Origin: Phlebiopsis flavidoalba
Lineage: Eukaryota > Basidiomycota > Agaricomycetes > Polyporales > Phanerochaetaceae
Assembly (NCBI GenBank): GCA_035772785.1
Contig: JAOCPU010000053.1
Location: 1 to 64,000 of the forward strand
Reading direction: 5' to 3'
Length of the DNA: 64,000 nt
The position numbers and the translations under genes were made by a program. Each line of letters opens with the position of its first letter. Positions within the stretch are counted from its first letter, which is position 1. Below the pieces are notes generated by a model that saw nothing but the letters and a program-made list of their open reading frames with translations, had not been told where the DNA came from and made no database searches. Shown piece after piece: positions 35,456-46,303 of the stretch.

Positions 35456-37798
35456 ATGCGCCTTTTTCTAGCTCTCAGCTTTGTTTCTGCACACTGTTTG
35501 GGGATATCTACCGCTTCATTCCTAGGACGTGATACGGACTTTTAACTGGTCGAACTGTAAGTTTTCGTCTTCGTCTTCAGGTTCATAGTCTTAGCACAGA
35601 CAATACTAGATCTCCTCCTCTCCGAGCCTGCAAACATCCGCCTGCTATGATGGTTTTCGGTGTGCTAAATTAACAGTACGTCGCATAAACTTTGATCATC
35701 ATCACCTGCTGTGGGGAGCTTGAGCTGAGCTTGAATATTAGGTATCTCTTCAGTACTCTGGACCCTTCTGGCGGGCGAAGCACACATTGCGCTGCTCATC
35801 TACCTTCGAATCTCTCGACAGGTGATCCAAGTTACCTCGGCGGCCGCTCTCCTGTTCAATCCAGGTATGGTGACTTCCAGAATGCTTGTGTGGATCGTAT
35901 TCTCACAGGCAAACACACAGGTGGACCCGGAGGCTCAGGTGATACAGTATACTCTTCTTGAATTCGGCACTTACTTCCGTGAGGTCATTGGTCCGCAATA
36001 TGATCTCGTCGGGTTTGACCCTAGAGGTTAGTCGAGCCACGATCCCGTATGGGTTTCATTCGTTCCCTTGATTAACGAAACCATGCGCTAGGCATTGGCT
36101 TCACAACTCCTCCTTACCCGATCGCTTTCTTCAATTCACCCCCTGGAAGCGCTGGAGCTCTACGCGTCCTAACCCGTTCAGTCTGAACGAGTCTATCTCC
36201 TCGTTGGGTCGCGCATATGCTAAGGGTCAACTTTTGGGCGACCTTGCGGAGCAAAGCGGAACAAACTCGCAGTGGAGAGTGTATCTACTCCAGCTGTGGC
36301 AACGGATATGGTGAACATTGCCAGGGCCTTCGGCTTCGAGTCCGTCAACTATTGGGGAGTCCTCGTAAGTCTAACGTCTTTTCGATACTGAGACGCTGAT
36401 ATTGAGGTCCTCTTCAGCTACGGAACCGTCCTAGGTGCAACGTAAGCGATGATTCAACTATCGGTAGAGTGCGAGCCATTCATATCGCGCGTGCAGCTTC
36501 GCGGCTATGTTCCCTGACCGGGTCGGCCGCTTCATCATCGACGGGCGTCGTCAATTCTCACGACTGTATGCCGGTAAGAGTCCATTTTGTCGTAGCTATC
36601 TACTACCCTTCTGACACATTTCACAGGAACTTCAAAAAGCTGGCTTTTGCATACGGAAGAAGCTCTGACGTCATACTACGACGCGTGCGTTGCACGCTGG
36701 ACCCTACCCTCTGTGCCCTGTACGCAAAAACTCCAGCTCCGCCATCCGTGACCGTGTCACCGTCCGTTCTCGATTCTCTCTGCACGTCAACCCAGTACCC
36801 GCTTCGAAACATGCGTCGACCCTCGGCATAGTGGATGGATGTACGGCTTGGTTTACTACCACCTCTTCCAGGATGCTCTACTTTCCCTTTGCACTCGGCG
36901 AGAGCTTTGCCGAGTCCATCGTTGCCCTCGAATCCGGCAATGCCTCCCGCTATAACCAGGGCTCTCTCGAGTCAGCGATCGAATCGTTCGAGACCTGTGA
37001 CTTCGACATGTCACACAGCCCTTGTTCCCGGCTTTCATCGACGTGATTGCGCCAATCGCATGCGGGATAGCCAAGGTCTGGGGGAAACGAACCATACAAG
37101 AGGCTCAAGACGAGTACAGCGAGCTGTTTGCGCAAACCGGATTCTGGAGCGTAGCCTCCCCAAAAATGGATTGAATGTTTGGCGGCGCCATGCGCGTGAG
37201 TGTCTGCGATCTCTACGAATCCTGAGACGAAACTGAGAGTCTTTGTTCAGGACGTGGAACATCACCGCCAAGGATCGATTCAACGGTAAGACAAGTAGCA
37301 AGCGCGCATATTTACACTCATTCATCGGATCTCAGGAACGTTTTCGTAACCAACACTAGCGAGCCGATATTTGGTCATCAGCAACACCCTAGGTAAGCGT
37401 TTCCTTCGTTGCGGGAAAAACGTACTTAGTCTAACTTCAACTTGATCAGATCTCATCACGCCGATTGAAAGGTATGCACCCGCATAAACGTAGCCTTGAG
37501 CACACCACTCAGTGACATGCTCGAACAGCGGGCGCAACATGTCTGCTGGATTCGCAGGCTCCGTGCTCTTGGAGCAGAAAACTCTACAGGGGTATGTCGA
37601 ATCTCGTACACGAACAAAAGTTGACACTTTCGCAGCACACTTCGCTCTCCGGGCTTCAGCACCTGTACGGCGGCTCCGCAAAGATGCGCCATCCGGTCGT
37701 ACTTCATGAACGGGACGCTACCCGCACCGGGCACGATCTGTCAAACGGACACCCAGATCTTCCAGAACCCGGCCAACTCCAGCGCTGAGGGGGCGTGA
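35456..37798 (+). CDS. Secreted TAP-like alpha/beta hydrolase, copy 2 (plus), catalytic Ser codon disturbed
   Basis: Paralog of the minus-strand hydrolase, same family and order. The ATG at 35456 gives a clear signal peptide (MRLFLALSFVSAHCLGISTA), then TFNWSN and an intron. Matching stretches: YFREVIGPQYDLVGFDPRG (near 35970-36028), PLSLF-like sequence, GQLLGDLAEQSGTNSQW, VATDMVNIARAFGFESVNYW (near 36297-36356), YGTVLGAT (near 36418-36440), AMFPDRVGRFIIDGV, NSHD, PYPLCPV, TPAPPSVTV, FIDVIAPIACGIAKVWG (near 37035-37085), ELFAQTGFWSVASP, RTWNITAKDRFNG, ITPIE (near 37458), GGSAKMRHPVVLHE and YFMNGTLPAPGTICQTDTQI (near 37705-37765), ending at TGA 37796-37798. The nucleophile motif appears as GVL|L because of one extra C next to the intron at 36365-36417; read without it the motif is GVSYGT. 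About ten frame breaks. A slightly longer C-terminus is possible. Confidence 0.92.
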
Positions 37799-39440
37799 CG
37801 TTCCCCAAGGGGTCGATCTTCAACTCCAGAGACGTACTCGAGACGAGACACGATGACGTGTCCCAGGAGAGCCTGTTTGATCGGGCCGTCCGGCTTTTGC
37901 GAGAGTCGACATCTCCTCATCGTGGAGGGCTCATGCGCATGCTTTCGTCGAAATGCATGAGCGAATTGACTAGGATGCTATCGGAGGACATTTGCCTTCG
38001 GCTACCGGTTTCGTGCACCTGCCCATGTAACCTCTGGTACGATCTCAAACTGCCTGGATGAAAATCGTCTGGATGAATACTGCCTGGAATTTGCGTGGTG
38101 TTTCCCCATTCCATATGTATGCCGAATTCATCCCAGATTCATCCTGACCAACATTGATCCACCCAGATCAAACTGATTTCATTGTAAACTCGTGGTTTCC
38201 TCAATTATTGAGTCTAACCAATGGGTATTTCAACTCTGTGTAACGTGCGTTAGCTTTGTGTCGAATTTGTTGTCAGAGCCGTTCTCGCGGTTCGGTTCAT
38301 CTGAGTGGTTGATGCCATCAGACAATTGAATGAGACGACCCGTCCGAGCGTGTGGCCTCGGCATGCCGCAATATAAACATGATCCCTGATCACAGCTCCC
38401 GTTATGTGATCCTTTGCTTTGCGGACCTATGTGTGAGTGGTATCAATCATTGTATCTGCTGTCGATTCGATGGAATGGTGATTAATCATCAACATCTACT
38501 TCTTAGATTAGTGGCCCCAGCTCTAAGACCCTCCAACGACAGTCCGTAGCGCTGGCCTCTCCTCGACGTGTGAGTAGTCACTGCTTGATAATCACCGGGA
38601 CTCCGACTCTTACCTGTGAAGTGGTGATAGTAGGGCACATCTCGTGAGAAGTTATGCTTCGCGCGATTCGCACTCAATGCATGCGTCGCGAGAGGTCACA
38701 GGGGCCGAGTGGTATGAGACGCACCCGACGTCGCAAATACATCCCCATCTCTCTCCACATTGCTTGTTTCCACGAATGGAGCCATGATAGATCGAGGAAT
38801 CTGCTAATTTATGGATGAAGTAATCCATTGAGGTGCGTATGGGCCAGTGCTGCCCCCCCTAATCCATCTTCGCACGAACCGGGCTCTCTCTAACGTTCGT
38901 CTCTCCAGCTCGTGCATGTGCATATTCAAGACTTACATTTGACACGACTCATTATTTCGAGCGAAAATCCCTGTGAGCTCGGCACCATTGTAGTATGCCC
39001 CGCCGCAACCTCCTGTCATTCAATATCATCTTTGACAACGCAACTGATACGTACCGACATCCATCAGTGAAACATGTGAGCAATGGTGCCGCCGGCGCGG
39101 GAAGACCCCGTATTTCCCACTGACATATAACAGCGACGATAATCCAGGGGATATCCTCGCCTGTCTGCTGTCTTGCTGCCCGTACTTACACAGCTTCTTT
39201 CCACAGCCTTGTTTGTTCGGCAATACATTCGTTCAATGTCATACACGCAAATAATGAGTAACGAAAACAGACGTGCTACCTACTTCAGCCGTACCATCAA
39301 TGTATGTAATTGTGTATAATCTTTACGACATTCTTCGATAGAAGTACTGACTCGTGTATCAGCGCGACATCTGTGGTAAGCTCTCGCTCAGCAGTTTTTT
39401 TTCGCAAATATTGATCATGCTCGTCCGGTGACGAAATGCA
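37799..39440. other. 1.6 kb without an identifiable gene
   Basis: Short open segments only, on both strands. The end may hold the first exon(s) of the DUF6534 copy 3 (an ATG at 39254 is one candidate). Near 38040-38165 the words CTGGATGAA / CTGGATGAAT / TTCATCC recur in direct and inverted form over about 100 bases; this is a minor local repeat without evident function. Confidence 0.35.
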
Positions 39441-40911
39441 TAGCTACTCGGCTATGTACTCAACTGGGGCCTTTTCGGAGCGCTTCAAATGCAATTCTGT
39501 TTTGTGTTTCATGCCTTCTGGCCTCAATACACGGTGCACTAAACCCCCCTTAGATGTATACTTCGTCTCTTTCACTAGGGACCGCTGGACTGTAAAGGCG
39601 ATAGTGTACTTTGTCGTGCTTTTGGAAACAGCCCAGACTTTCATGGTGACGAACGATGCTTTCAACGCGTATGCTCTCTCGTTCTCCAACTTCAACGAGT
39701 TTTGAACAAAACCCGGAACGCATGGCTTGCGGTCCCATTGCTAAGTGGCCGTAGGCAAGTAGAAATCTTCGTACGTTTAGGTTGGAGCTAACGCCATCTA
39801 CTGTCAATCAAACTTAGTGAGCTTTGTGGTTCAAGTATTTTACGGGTACAGATTGAGCGTCCTATCTGGCTCATTAATCATACGAGGATTAATCTTGCTG
39901 GTACGTGAGAGCCGTATCATAACGCGAAAACAAAATGAAGACTTTATGTTACTAGCTCGCTCTCACCCAGTGCATTGCCGGTATTGTGTGCGGCGTACAG
40001 ACCCTGCAAATCGGCGAAGTCAGCTTACTAGCGTCAAGAGGGCTAATCAGCACGTCTGTAAGTCGGTCCCTCACAATTGAGCAGAGGCATAGTGCCTGTT
40101 GACAATGTTTCTCCTAGATATGGTTGGTAGGATGCGCAGTATGCGATGCGGTGATAGCGACGTCGATGGCATCCTATGTGGGTCTTCTTAGCTGACCTAG
40201 CTTTGATAACACGACCTCACACATGTTGTTAGATCCTGCGGCAAAGCAATCTTCATCTCAGAAGCCGCGGCATCCTTGGATCATGCTTGTTCGCGGCGTT
40301 CTGGAGTCTGGCGTCCTGACTGGTGCGTTAAAGTGATGAGTTTTACGCACTCTAATTGATCGGCTCTTCAGCGGTGGTGGCAGCTGTTGATCTCATCCTT
40401 TTTTGCGGTTTCCCAACAAAGCCTACCATGCCTGCGTTTCTCTTGTACTATCGAAGCTTTACTCAAACTCGCTGCTAGCAATGCTCAACTCCCAAATCCG
40501 GATCGTTGGAGCTCGCAACGAGGTGTCATGGAGCAGCAAGCCGCTAGACATAATCTCCCTGTCGCAAACGGCGCTGAAGATGTATCTAATTCACCATCAC
40601 ATGCAGACTACTCAGAGGACATGAACAAGAGTACCACAACCAGGATAGTTTTGAGTCCTGTTGGGGCAGCGGAAATGCTGGGGAAAATGCATGGAAGCCA
40701 GAAGCCATGGAGCGAGGTCATAACTCTAGATGATGTTGTAAGCCCTTCGCCATACACTACCTTCTATCGGGAACGATATGAGCTAACTATCATCAAAAGC
40801 ACCCAAAATCATCGAAGCCTTGACGAGAACGTAATTGAACTTGATAACAGCCGCGCTGTTGATCATTTTCTACGTTGGCCTGAGAGCAGAATGCATGTAT
40901 TCACACACTAG
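39440..40911 (+). CDS. DUF6534 multi-pass membrane protein, copy 3, frameshifted
   Basis: Third clear DUF6534 paralog. Order: LGYVLNWGLFGA-type first helix (near 39452-39490), an intron, DRWTVKAIVYFVVLLETAQT (near 39582-39640), VTNDAFNAYALSF (near 39646-39685), NKTRNAWLAVPLL (near 39705-39745), then YRLSVLSGSLIIRG (near 39848-39890), GCAVCDAVIATSMA (near 40133-40175), VVAAVDLILFCGFP (near 40374-40415), HACVSLVLSKLYSNSLLAML (near 40427-40486) and NSQIRIVGARNEVSW. A long hydrophilic tail with Ser/Thr (SHADYSEDMNKSTTTRIVLS and following) ends at TAG 40909-40911. Single-base breaks are evident, for example after the DAFNAYALSF segment (near 39700) and between NSQIRIVGARN and the tail. The first exon is not certain. 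The tail is presumably cytoplasmic. Confidence 0.87.
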
Positions 40912-41322
40912 CCCATATTCATGCGATCAAAGTAATGGCTTCTTAATAATGATCTTCTGCGATTGACTATATTAATTCCTTCGGAAATATATACGTGGAC
41001 ATAATACCATATCACTTTGGAGCTATGAGATGTTTTTCAAACTTCAGCGCCTCTATGATCATGCTCTGCGCCAGGATGAGTGATTATATATCAGATCTTT
41101 TTGTTCAAGCCTAGGTTGTGGTGTGTTGATCAGTATATCATATGCTCTCCTCGAAATCATTTGACTCCACTTCTTCGCTTCTTCGCGTTGTGCACAGCGC
41201 TGTTCATGTTATATAATAGCTCGGATTAGAACGCAACTATGGTGGGCTGCGCATTGTGAACTTGTGAACCCAGCCCTCGTAGACCGTGCCCCTATCTACT
41301 CACATTAAACTCATCTCATAAT
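40912..41322. other. Intergenic between DUF6534 copies 3 and 4
   Basis: About 410 bases of A+T-rich sequence separate the stop of copy 3 from the ATG of copy 4. It contains the terminator of one and the promoter of the other; I see no gene and no distinct motif. Confidence 0.45.
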
Positions 41323-42728
41323 ATGGATTTACCTGCGTCGGTTTGTGGCACAAATGTAAGTGATCTGCGAGCTCGTAAGCATTGCTCTCATCCAATTTTC
41401 AATTATAGTGCTACGCCTATAGTAAGGATAAAGTTTTATACTAGCTGAAAGCGTGTATTTCTCATCTCAACAATCAGCTTCTAGGATACGTCTTAAACTG
41501 GGGGCTTTGTGGCGTACTGATAACTCAAGTCTTGTGAGTTCTTACACGTCAACCTACTCGATATAGCCTTCCAACCCATGGCAGATCTCTACCATGTTTC
41601 CTTCCCAAGTGACCGCAAAACTCGCGAAGACAATAGTGTACTTCCTTTTAATGATTGAAACCGCGCAGACCGTTATCATTACCCATGATGCTTATGTCGC
41701 CTATGTGCGCTCTTTCGGGAACCCAGACGGATTGGATGTTATGCAAAATGAATGGTTGGCTGTTCCGGTTATAAGTGCACTCGGTACGTTAATTATCCCA
41801 CAATCATACAAGGATCCTCTGAGTCATGTTGAGCAGTTAGTGGCGCTGTACAGATGTACTATGCGTATCGACTAGGAGTATTGTCTGGATCGTGGAAGCT
41901 AAAAAGCGTTGTATCAGTGTCTGTCCCTTCGTTTCATTTCCGTTGTGTCTAATCGATGACGCTGATAATATAGATTGCGCTGACTCAATGTGGATCGGGT
42001 ATCGCTTGTGGTGTGCAAGCGTTTCAGATTGGGAGTTTTTCTCAGCTCGCGGCGCATGAGTTCGTCAGCACTTCGGTAGGACATGCGATACAGTTTTGGA
42101 TAATTCATTATGCTCATGGTTGGACAATATACACGCACAGATCTGGCTGGCAGGCAGTGCACTCTGTGACATCGCCATTGCAGTATCCATGGGTTATTAT
42201 GTAAATCCATAATATTTTTGCACTCCAAGGCACTTCTTCTAACTGAAAGAGTCAGCTAATAACTCGTACTTCCATTGTCAGGAAGCCAGACTATATTATC
42301 ATATCTCTGATCCGCTGTGTAATTGAGACTGGAATCCTCACAGGTATTTTCCACACCAAATACATACTTTTTGAATCTGACTTACTCTAATTCTAGCAAT
42401 TATAGCAACAACTGATCTCGTTCTCTTTTTGGCCTTTCCACACAACGCTTATCATGCTTGCATTGCGTTGATACTCGGGAAGCTTTATTCCAACTCTCTT
42501 CTCGTCATGTTCAACTCTCAAACCCGAATTATCGGCGCCAGAAATTGGGCTCCAGATGTACGGACACGAGACAATGGCAATGATCTGTCGTGCCAAACGT
42601 CGAATGACTCCTGGAGCCCGCACTCAAGCACGGCAGCAAAGGATAGACCGCGTATTACACACAAGACAGCAGTTGTACTCGATACAAAGCGTCCGATTGA
42701 AGGTCTGACGCGATCGAATGGATATTGA
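41323..42728 (+). CDS. DUF6534 multi-pass membrane protein, copy 4, least broken
   Basis: Fourth DUF6534 paralog. The ATG at 41323 opens MDLPASVCGTN, followed by an intron or two (GT at 41356; the last AG at 41476-41477) into LLGYVLNWGLCGVLITQ. Then TRKTIVYFLLMIETAQT-like helix (near 41620-41675), ITHDAYVAYVRSFGNPDGLD (near 41677-41737), MQNEWLAVPVISALG (near 41740-41785), LTQCGSGIACGVQAFQIGSF (near 41979-42035), AGSALCDIAIAVSMGYYV (near 42150-42205), VIETGILT (near 42322-42345), TTDLVLFLAFP (near 42409-42440), HACIALILGKLYSNSLLVMF (near 42453-42512), NSQTRIIGARNWAP and a hydrophilic tail ending at TGA 42726-42728. All expected segments are present with fewer breaks than its siblings, so it is the best template for the family here. 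Confidence 0.9.
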
Positions 42729-43001
42729 CACATGGAGACTCGGAGAGATGATTGATTTGAATAGAGGATAAGGCGAGTCCCATAATACAATCGCGAGCCA
42801 TCGTATTGCTTATTCGGCTCTAAACTCCGTTCAGCACTTCGGAATTTCTGAGAACGCTAGCGATAGCCCCACCATTCATGGTCAGGAACGTTATGATTGA
42901 AAAAAAAAAACAAAGAAGATGGATTGGATGATACTGTTCCTGCATTATGCGCTCAATGATGATAATTAGTATTTGGACAGTACTTATGGTTACATCGAGT
43001 C
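42729..43001. other. Convergent gap between DUF6534 copy 4 and the minus-strand membrane protein
   Basis: About 270 bases between two convergent stops. Contains a run of A near 42900-42910. No gene seen. Confidence 0.45.
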
Positions 43002-44397
43002 TCACGAGGCTATGCCAGTCTCCGGTGTACACGCAGGTACAGCGACTACGTGAACTCGAGAGTGAGACTCACTGCTCTTGACCTCTGCCATCTCCACATC
43101 ATACTGTGACAATATTCTCCCTCCGGAGCTTGAATCGACGCCAGTACTAAGGTTTGTTTCTACGCGCATGAGAGGGCGGATACGGAGCGTGTCAAGCGAT
43201 CTGCGCGTGGTGCCTGCCGGAGCAATCTCATGCCGTGTGCCGTACATCGTCTCTATAGTCTTGCCCTGGTCGACACGGATGATAATGAGATTGAACGATA
43301 TACCCTAAAAACGAGTAAGTCATGTGCTCATCTGAGGCAGCAAGTACGGCGCACAATAATTTGCACGACCTACGAGACAAAAAGAGAATTAGCCATTGCG
43401 CTCTGGAACAAATGGCGTGTCACCTACACAGTCAGAGACCCCGTATTGCGCGTTGTTACCGGCAAGGTATACTGCAAAGAAGCAGACGACAGACAATGTG
43501 TACATGAGGCCCGACTCGACGATGATGCGTGTCGCACGCTTCAGCGCGCTGTCGTTGCTCAGCATGACGCCGACGAGCTTCCTCGTTTGTCTCTCTGTCG
43601 CCCATATCTTATGCACAATCATCGCTTCGAATCGGTCTGAGCACTGAGGACACACGCGGTAGTGGAGGTGATAGGACGTACCGGTCGCAATGAGGTTAAG
43701 GACAAGTGTGCTGACTACAACCGACGTAATGAATGGGGTCAATTTCGAAGTGTTGAGAAGAGCGCTTGTGTGGAGCGTAAAGTCGATGTAGCACTCGACG
43801 ACGGAGGTTGCTATGTGTACATGAGCCAGGTGGTTAGAAGCCAACAACACGGCGCACGTACCAATGCCGGCACCCCAGATCATGCATAGTGGTAATATCA
43901 CAAGCCAGTTGCGCCCCATACACAATGAAACATCGGTAGATCTGTGTATAGGGAACTAAATTTGTAATTAGAAGCTAAGCATATGAGATGCACATACCAG
44001 CATTCCATCCGCTATGCTTGTTTGGGCGTTGTATGTCACAGTCTTCATTACGTTGACCCAATATGAGATGTCGTGGAACTCCCCAATGGCACCGCCGGCA
44101 CCGTGGTACCAGACGAAGGCGTCAAGAACATGTCGGAGGAGTAACGCCACATCGAAGGTAGCAACCGCAAACAATACGAGTGTCACCACAAGGAAAACGA
44201 TGCGCTCGCGCGTGAAAGTACGCGATCGTTCTTGATTAGCAAGACGTACATGCACATGCCGAAGGTGACTAGGTACAACCCTTCGATGAGAACGGTGAGG
44301 ATCGTCCCACCCGGATACAATGTGCTACTCACCAAAAGAACATGCTCTCCATGAAGAGTGCGACGAGCTGGGCAGCATCGACAGGAAAGTCAGCCAT
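43002..44397 (-). CDS. Fungal seven-helix membrane protein (not DUF6534), frameshifted
   Basis: A second kind of basidiomycete multi-pass membrane protein. The ATG at 44397 gives MADFPVDAAQLVALFMESMF, an intron (about 44285-44332), then GLYLVTFGMCMYVLL, RERIVFLVVTLVLFAVATFD (near 44150-44210), ISYWVNVMKTVTYNAQTSIA (near 44015-44075), a break, GRNWLVILPLCMIWGAGIGT (near 43860-43915), FITSVVVSTLVLNLIATGTS, a basic loop, then RIIVESGLMYTLSVVCFFAV (near 43470-43530), YLAGNNAQYGV, and a long hydrophilic tail ending in PACTPETGIAS with the stop at 43002-43004. The order of helices and the VESG.MY..S motif before the sixth or seventh helix are what I know from a large uncharacterised Agaricomycete family with receptor-like topology. 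Ligand and coupling are unknown. At least three frame changes. Confidence 0.8.
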
Positions 44398-44941
44398 GTT
44401 TGTGAGGGAAAGGACGAAGCATGCGTGCCTTGGTCGTGCCTGTCTGGCGCATATTTGCCCGCCTCGACGAGATTTCCACATCATCAAAGCTACTAGTACC
44501 ACCACCATCCAGAACATGGAAACGTCCTCAACCTAATCGGCTCCCATGGGCCCTTTGTGGAAATGAGGAATCCTAATATGCCGCGGATTCGGGCCTTCCC
44601 GGGTCTAGTCTGCTGGGAAGAGACAGATGCTGTACGGCGGGACGCATGGACGTCACGCGAGAATGCGGCGGGGTGGAAGCATGGTAACCCGAGATCAAGC
44701 CACCGAGATATATATCCATACTCCCGACGGAGATGACTTACACGTAGAGGTGTAGCTCCCTGAGGTTTCAAAGTCCCGAAGTCCGACCTTGCGTTTTATC
44801 GTTTCGAGAGATATTTTAGGATGATTATCGTGCTCAATGGACTTTGAAATCTGGCGCAAAGTACAATAGTACTCATGTCATGGCGACATCGGCCCGTCTG
44901 AGCAGAGAAACGCTGCGTACACGGTTCCGCACAGTCCTTGT
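44398..44941. other. Intergenic, promoter side of the minus-strand membrane protein
   Basis: About 540 bases holding the promoter of the 43.0-44.4 kb gene and the 3' side of the surface protein at 44.9 kb. Open segments here have no recognisable motif. Confidence 0.4.
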
Positions 44942-46303
44942 CTAACCTGTGTACGAAGGCGGTGGATCCAGCTCTGAGTACACGTCTACTTCCGAATCAT
45001 CAAGGCCTTGCTCGTACTCGGTCACACTGTAGATTGGAGCTGGTCTCGCCGGCAGAGGTCGCGGGGGCCGTTTGAAATGTATGTCGTGACTACAGAGGGC
45101 GGCTGTGCCGTCGAGCGCTCTACGTTCGCGGGAGACGTTCTGCTCTCGGGTAGAGACCGAGTACTCTGAGGAGCCGAAGGTGGTTTCGTGTCTTGAAGCT
45201 AAGAGAGTTGCGTCGGAGTAAAGGGCTCGCGCGAGTGCGGGGACGCGAATGTCGTAGGCACCTCGGTCATGAGCCCGCCGGGGTGATCCGACCCGGCGGA
45301 TGCGCGCTTCCTTCCTCCTCTTGCAAAGGAGCACTACGCGCGAGGACAAGTATGATTGCGCACAGAGGGACCACGATAGCTGGAAGTACTATGTGGAGTG
45401 GTGAAGACGGGTGGTCGGGCGTGGGGTCTGCGGCTTGCAAAGCCGGAGAGCTTTGAGCGATGGGGCTGCGACGTGGAATCTTGCACGGGCAAACTTTGCG
45501 ACTGCAAATGGGCACTCGATGCTGTGATAGATGTGGGGCTGCCCAGAGAGCTGTTGGGAGATGGCTGAGCAACTATAAGGGTTGTGGATGGTGATGACAA
45601 GGAGGCTGAGGAGGAAGGTGTCTGTGCAGCGAAGGAGGGCGAGGAGGATAAAGATGTCATGGCGGACAGCGCACTGGACAGTTGCAGAGGTGCCGAACTC
45701 TGAGATGTCTGCGTGTCGGCATTTTCTGACATGCTGCTGCTACTGAGTGGTGCTTGATTAATCCCAGTAGGACCGTTCAAGGGCAAAAATTCGAGGTAGT
45801 CGAACCAATATGTCGCGTTATCTGAGCTGACCCGCGACGCCGGTAACAGTGAGCTGGTGCTGTCCACCCGGCAGAGAGAGCGGACGTGAAGAAATTGTGT
45901 TGGTAGAGGGTTTCGTTTGTTAAGGGCGAGTTTGCTCTGACAGGAGCCCCTCCGTCCATGGAGTATGTGACGGCCGCCGTGATGCCGTCGGAGAGGGAAA
46001 TTTGCACAGTACCGAACACAGAAATTTGGATGCCTGCATGATCAAGACCTTACGCTTAGAAGCCGTACAAAGCTATCGTGTGATGCAATTATTGTCACAT
46101 ACCTGTGAAGATGAATGAGAACGAGGAGCCGTTGGCTGCCATACCATGCGTCGTTCTGCAGCAAAGTGTTAGCAGCTTCTACATGAACGCAAAATTTTAG
46201 CGAAGACTGACTCAAGGTATTCAGTATCGCTACCACCAGTCCACCACGCCCCCGAGTAGCTGATACGGGAATCCGAATCGTCCACGGTCACCGTGTTTGA
46301 CAT
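44942..46303 (-). CDS. Single-pass cell-surface protein with Ser/Thr-rich stalk, copy 1
   Basis: A type-I-like membrane protein of an uncharacterised basidiomycete family (sometimes called Mid2-like by architecture). The ATG at 46303 opens MSNTVTVDDSDSRISYSGAW, then WTGGSDTEYL, an intron, NDAWYGSQRLLVSNGSSFSF, IFTG, an intron, IQISVFGTVQISLSDG, TYSMDGGAPVRAN, a break, and the signature end of the ectodomain YWFDYLEFLPLN. A long Ser/Thr/Pro stalk (near 45430-45770) follows, then one transmembrane helix HIVLPAIVVPLCAIILVL (near 45345-45405) and a cytoplasmic tail with RPPRPLPARPAPIYSV and a terminal PPPSYTG, a PPxY-like motif that could bind a WW-domain ubiquitin ligase. No separate signal peptide is evident at the chosen start. 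Stop at 44942-44944. Breaks at about 45310-45340 and 45840. Confidence 0.77.
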
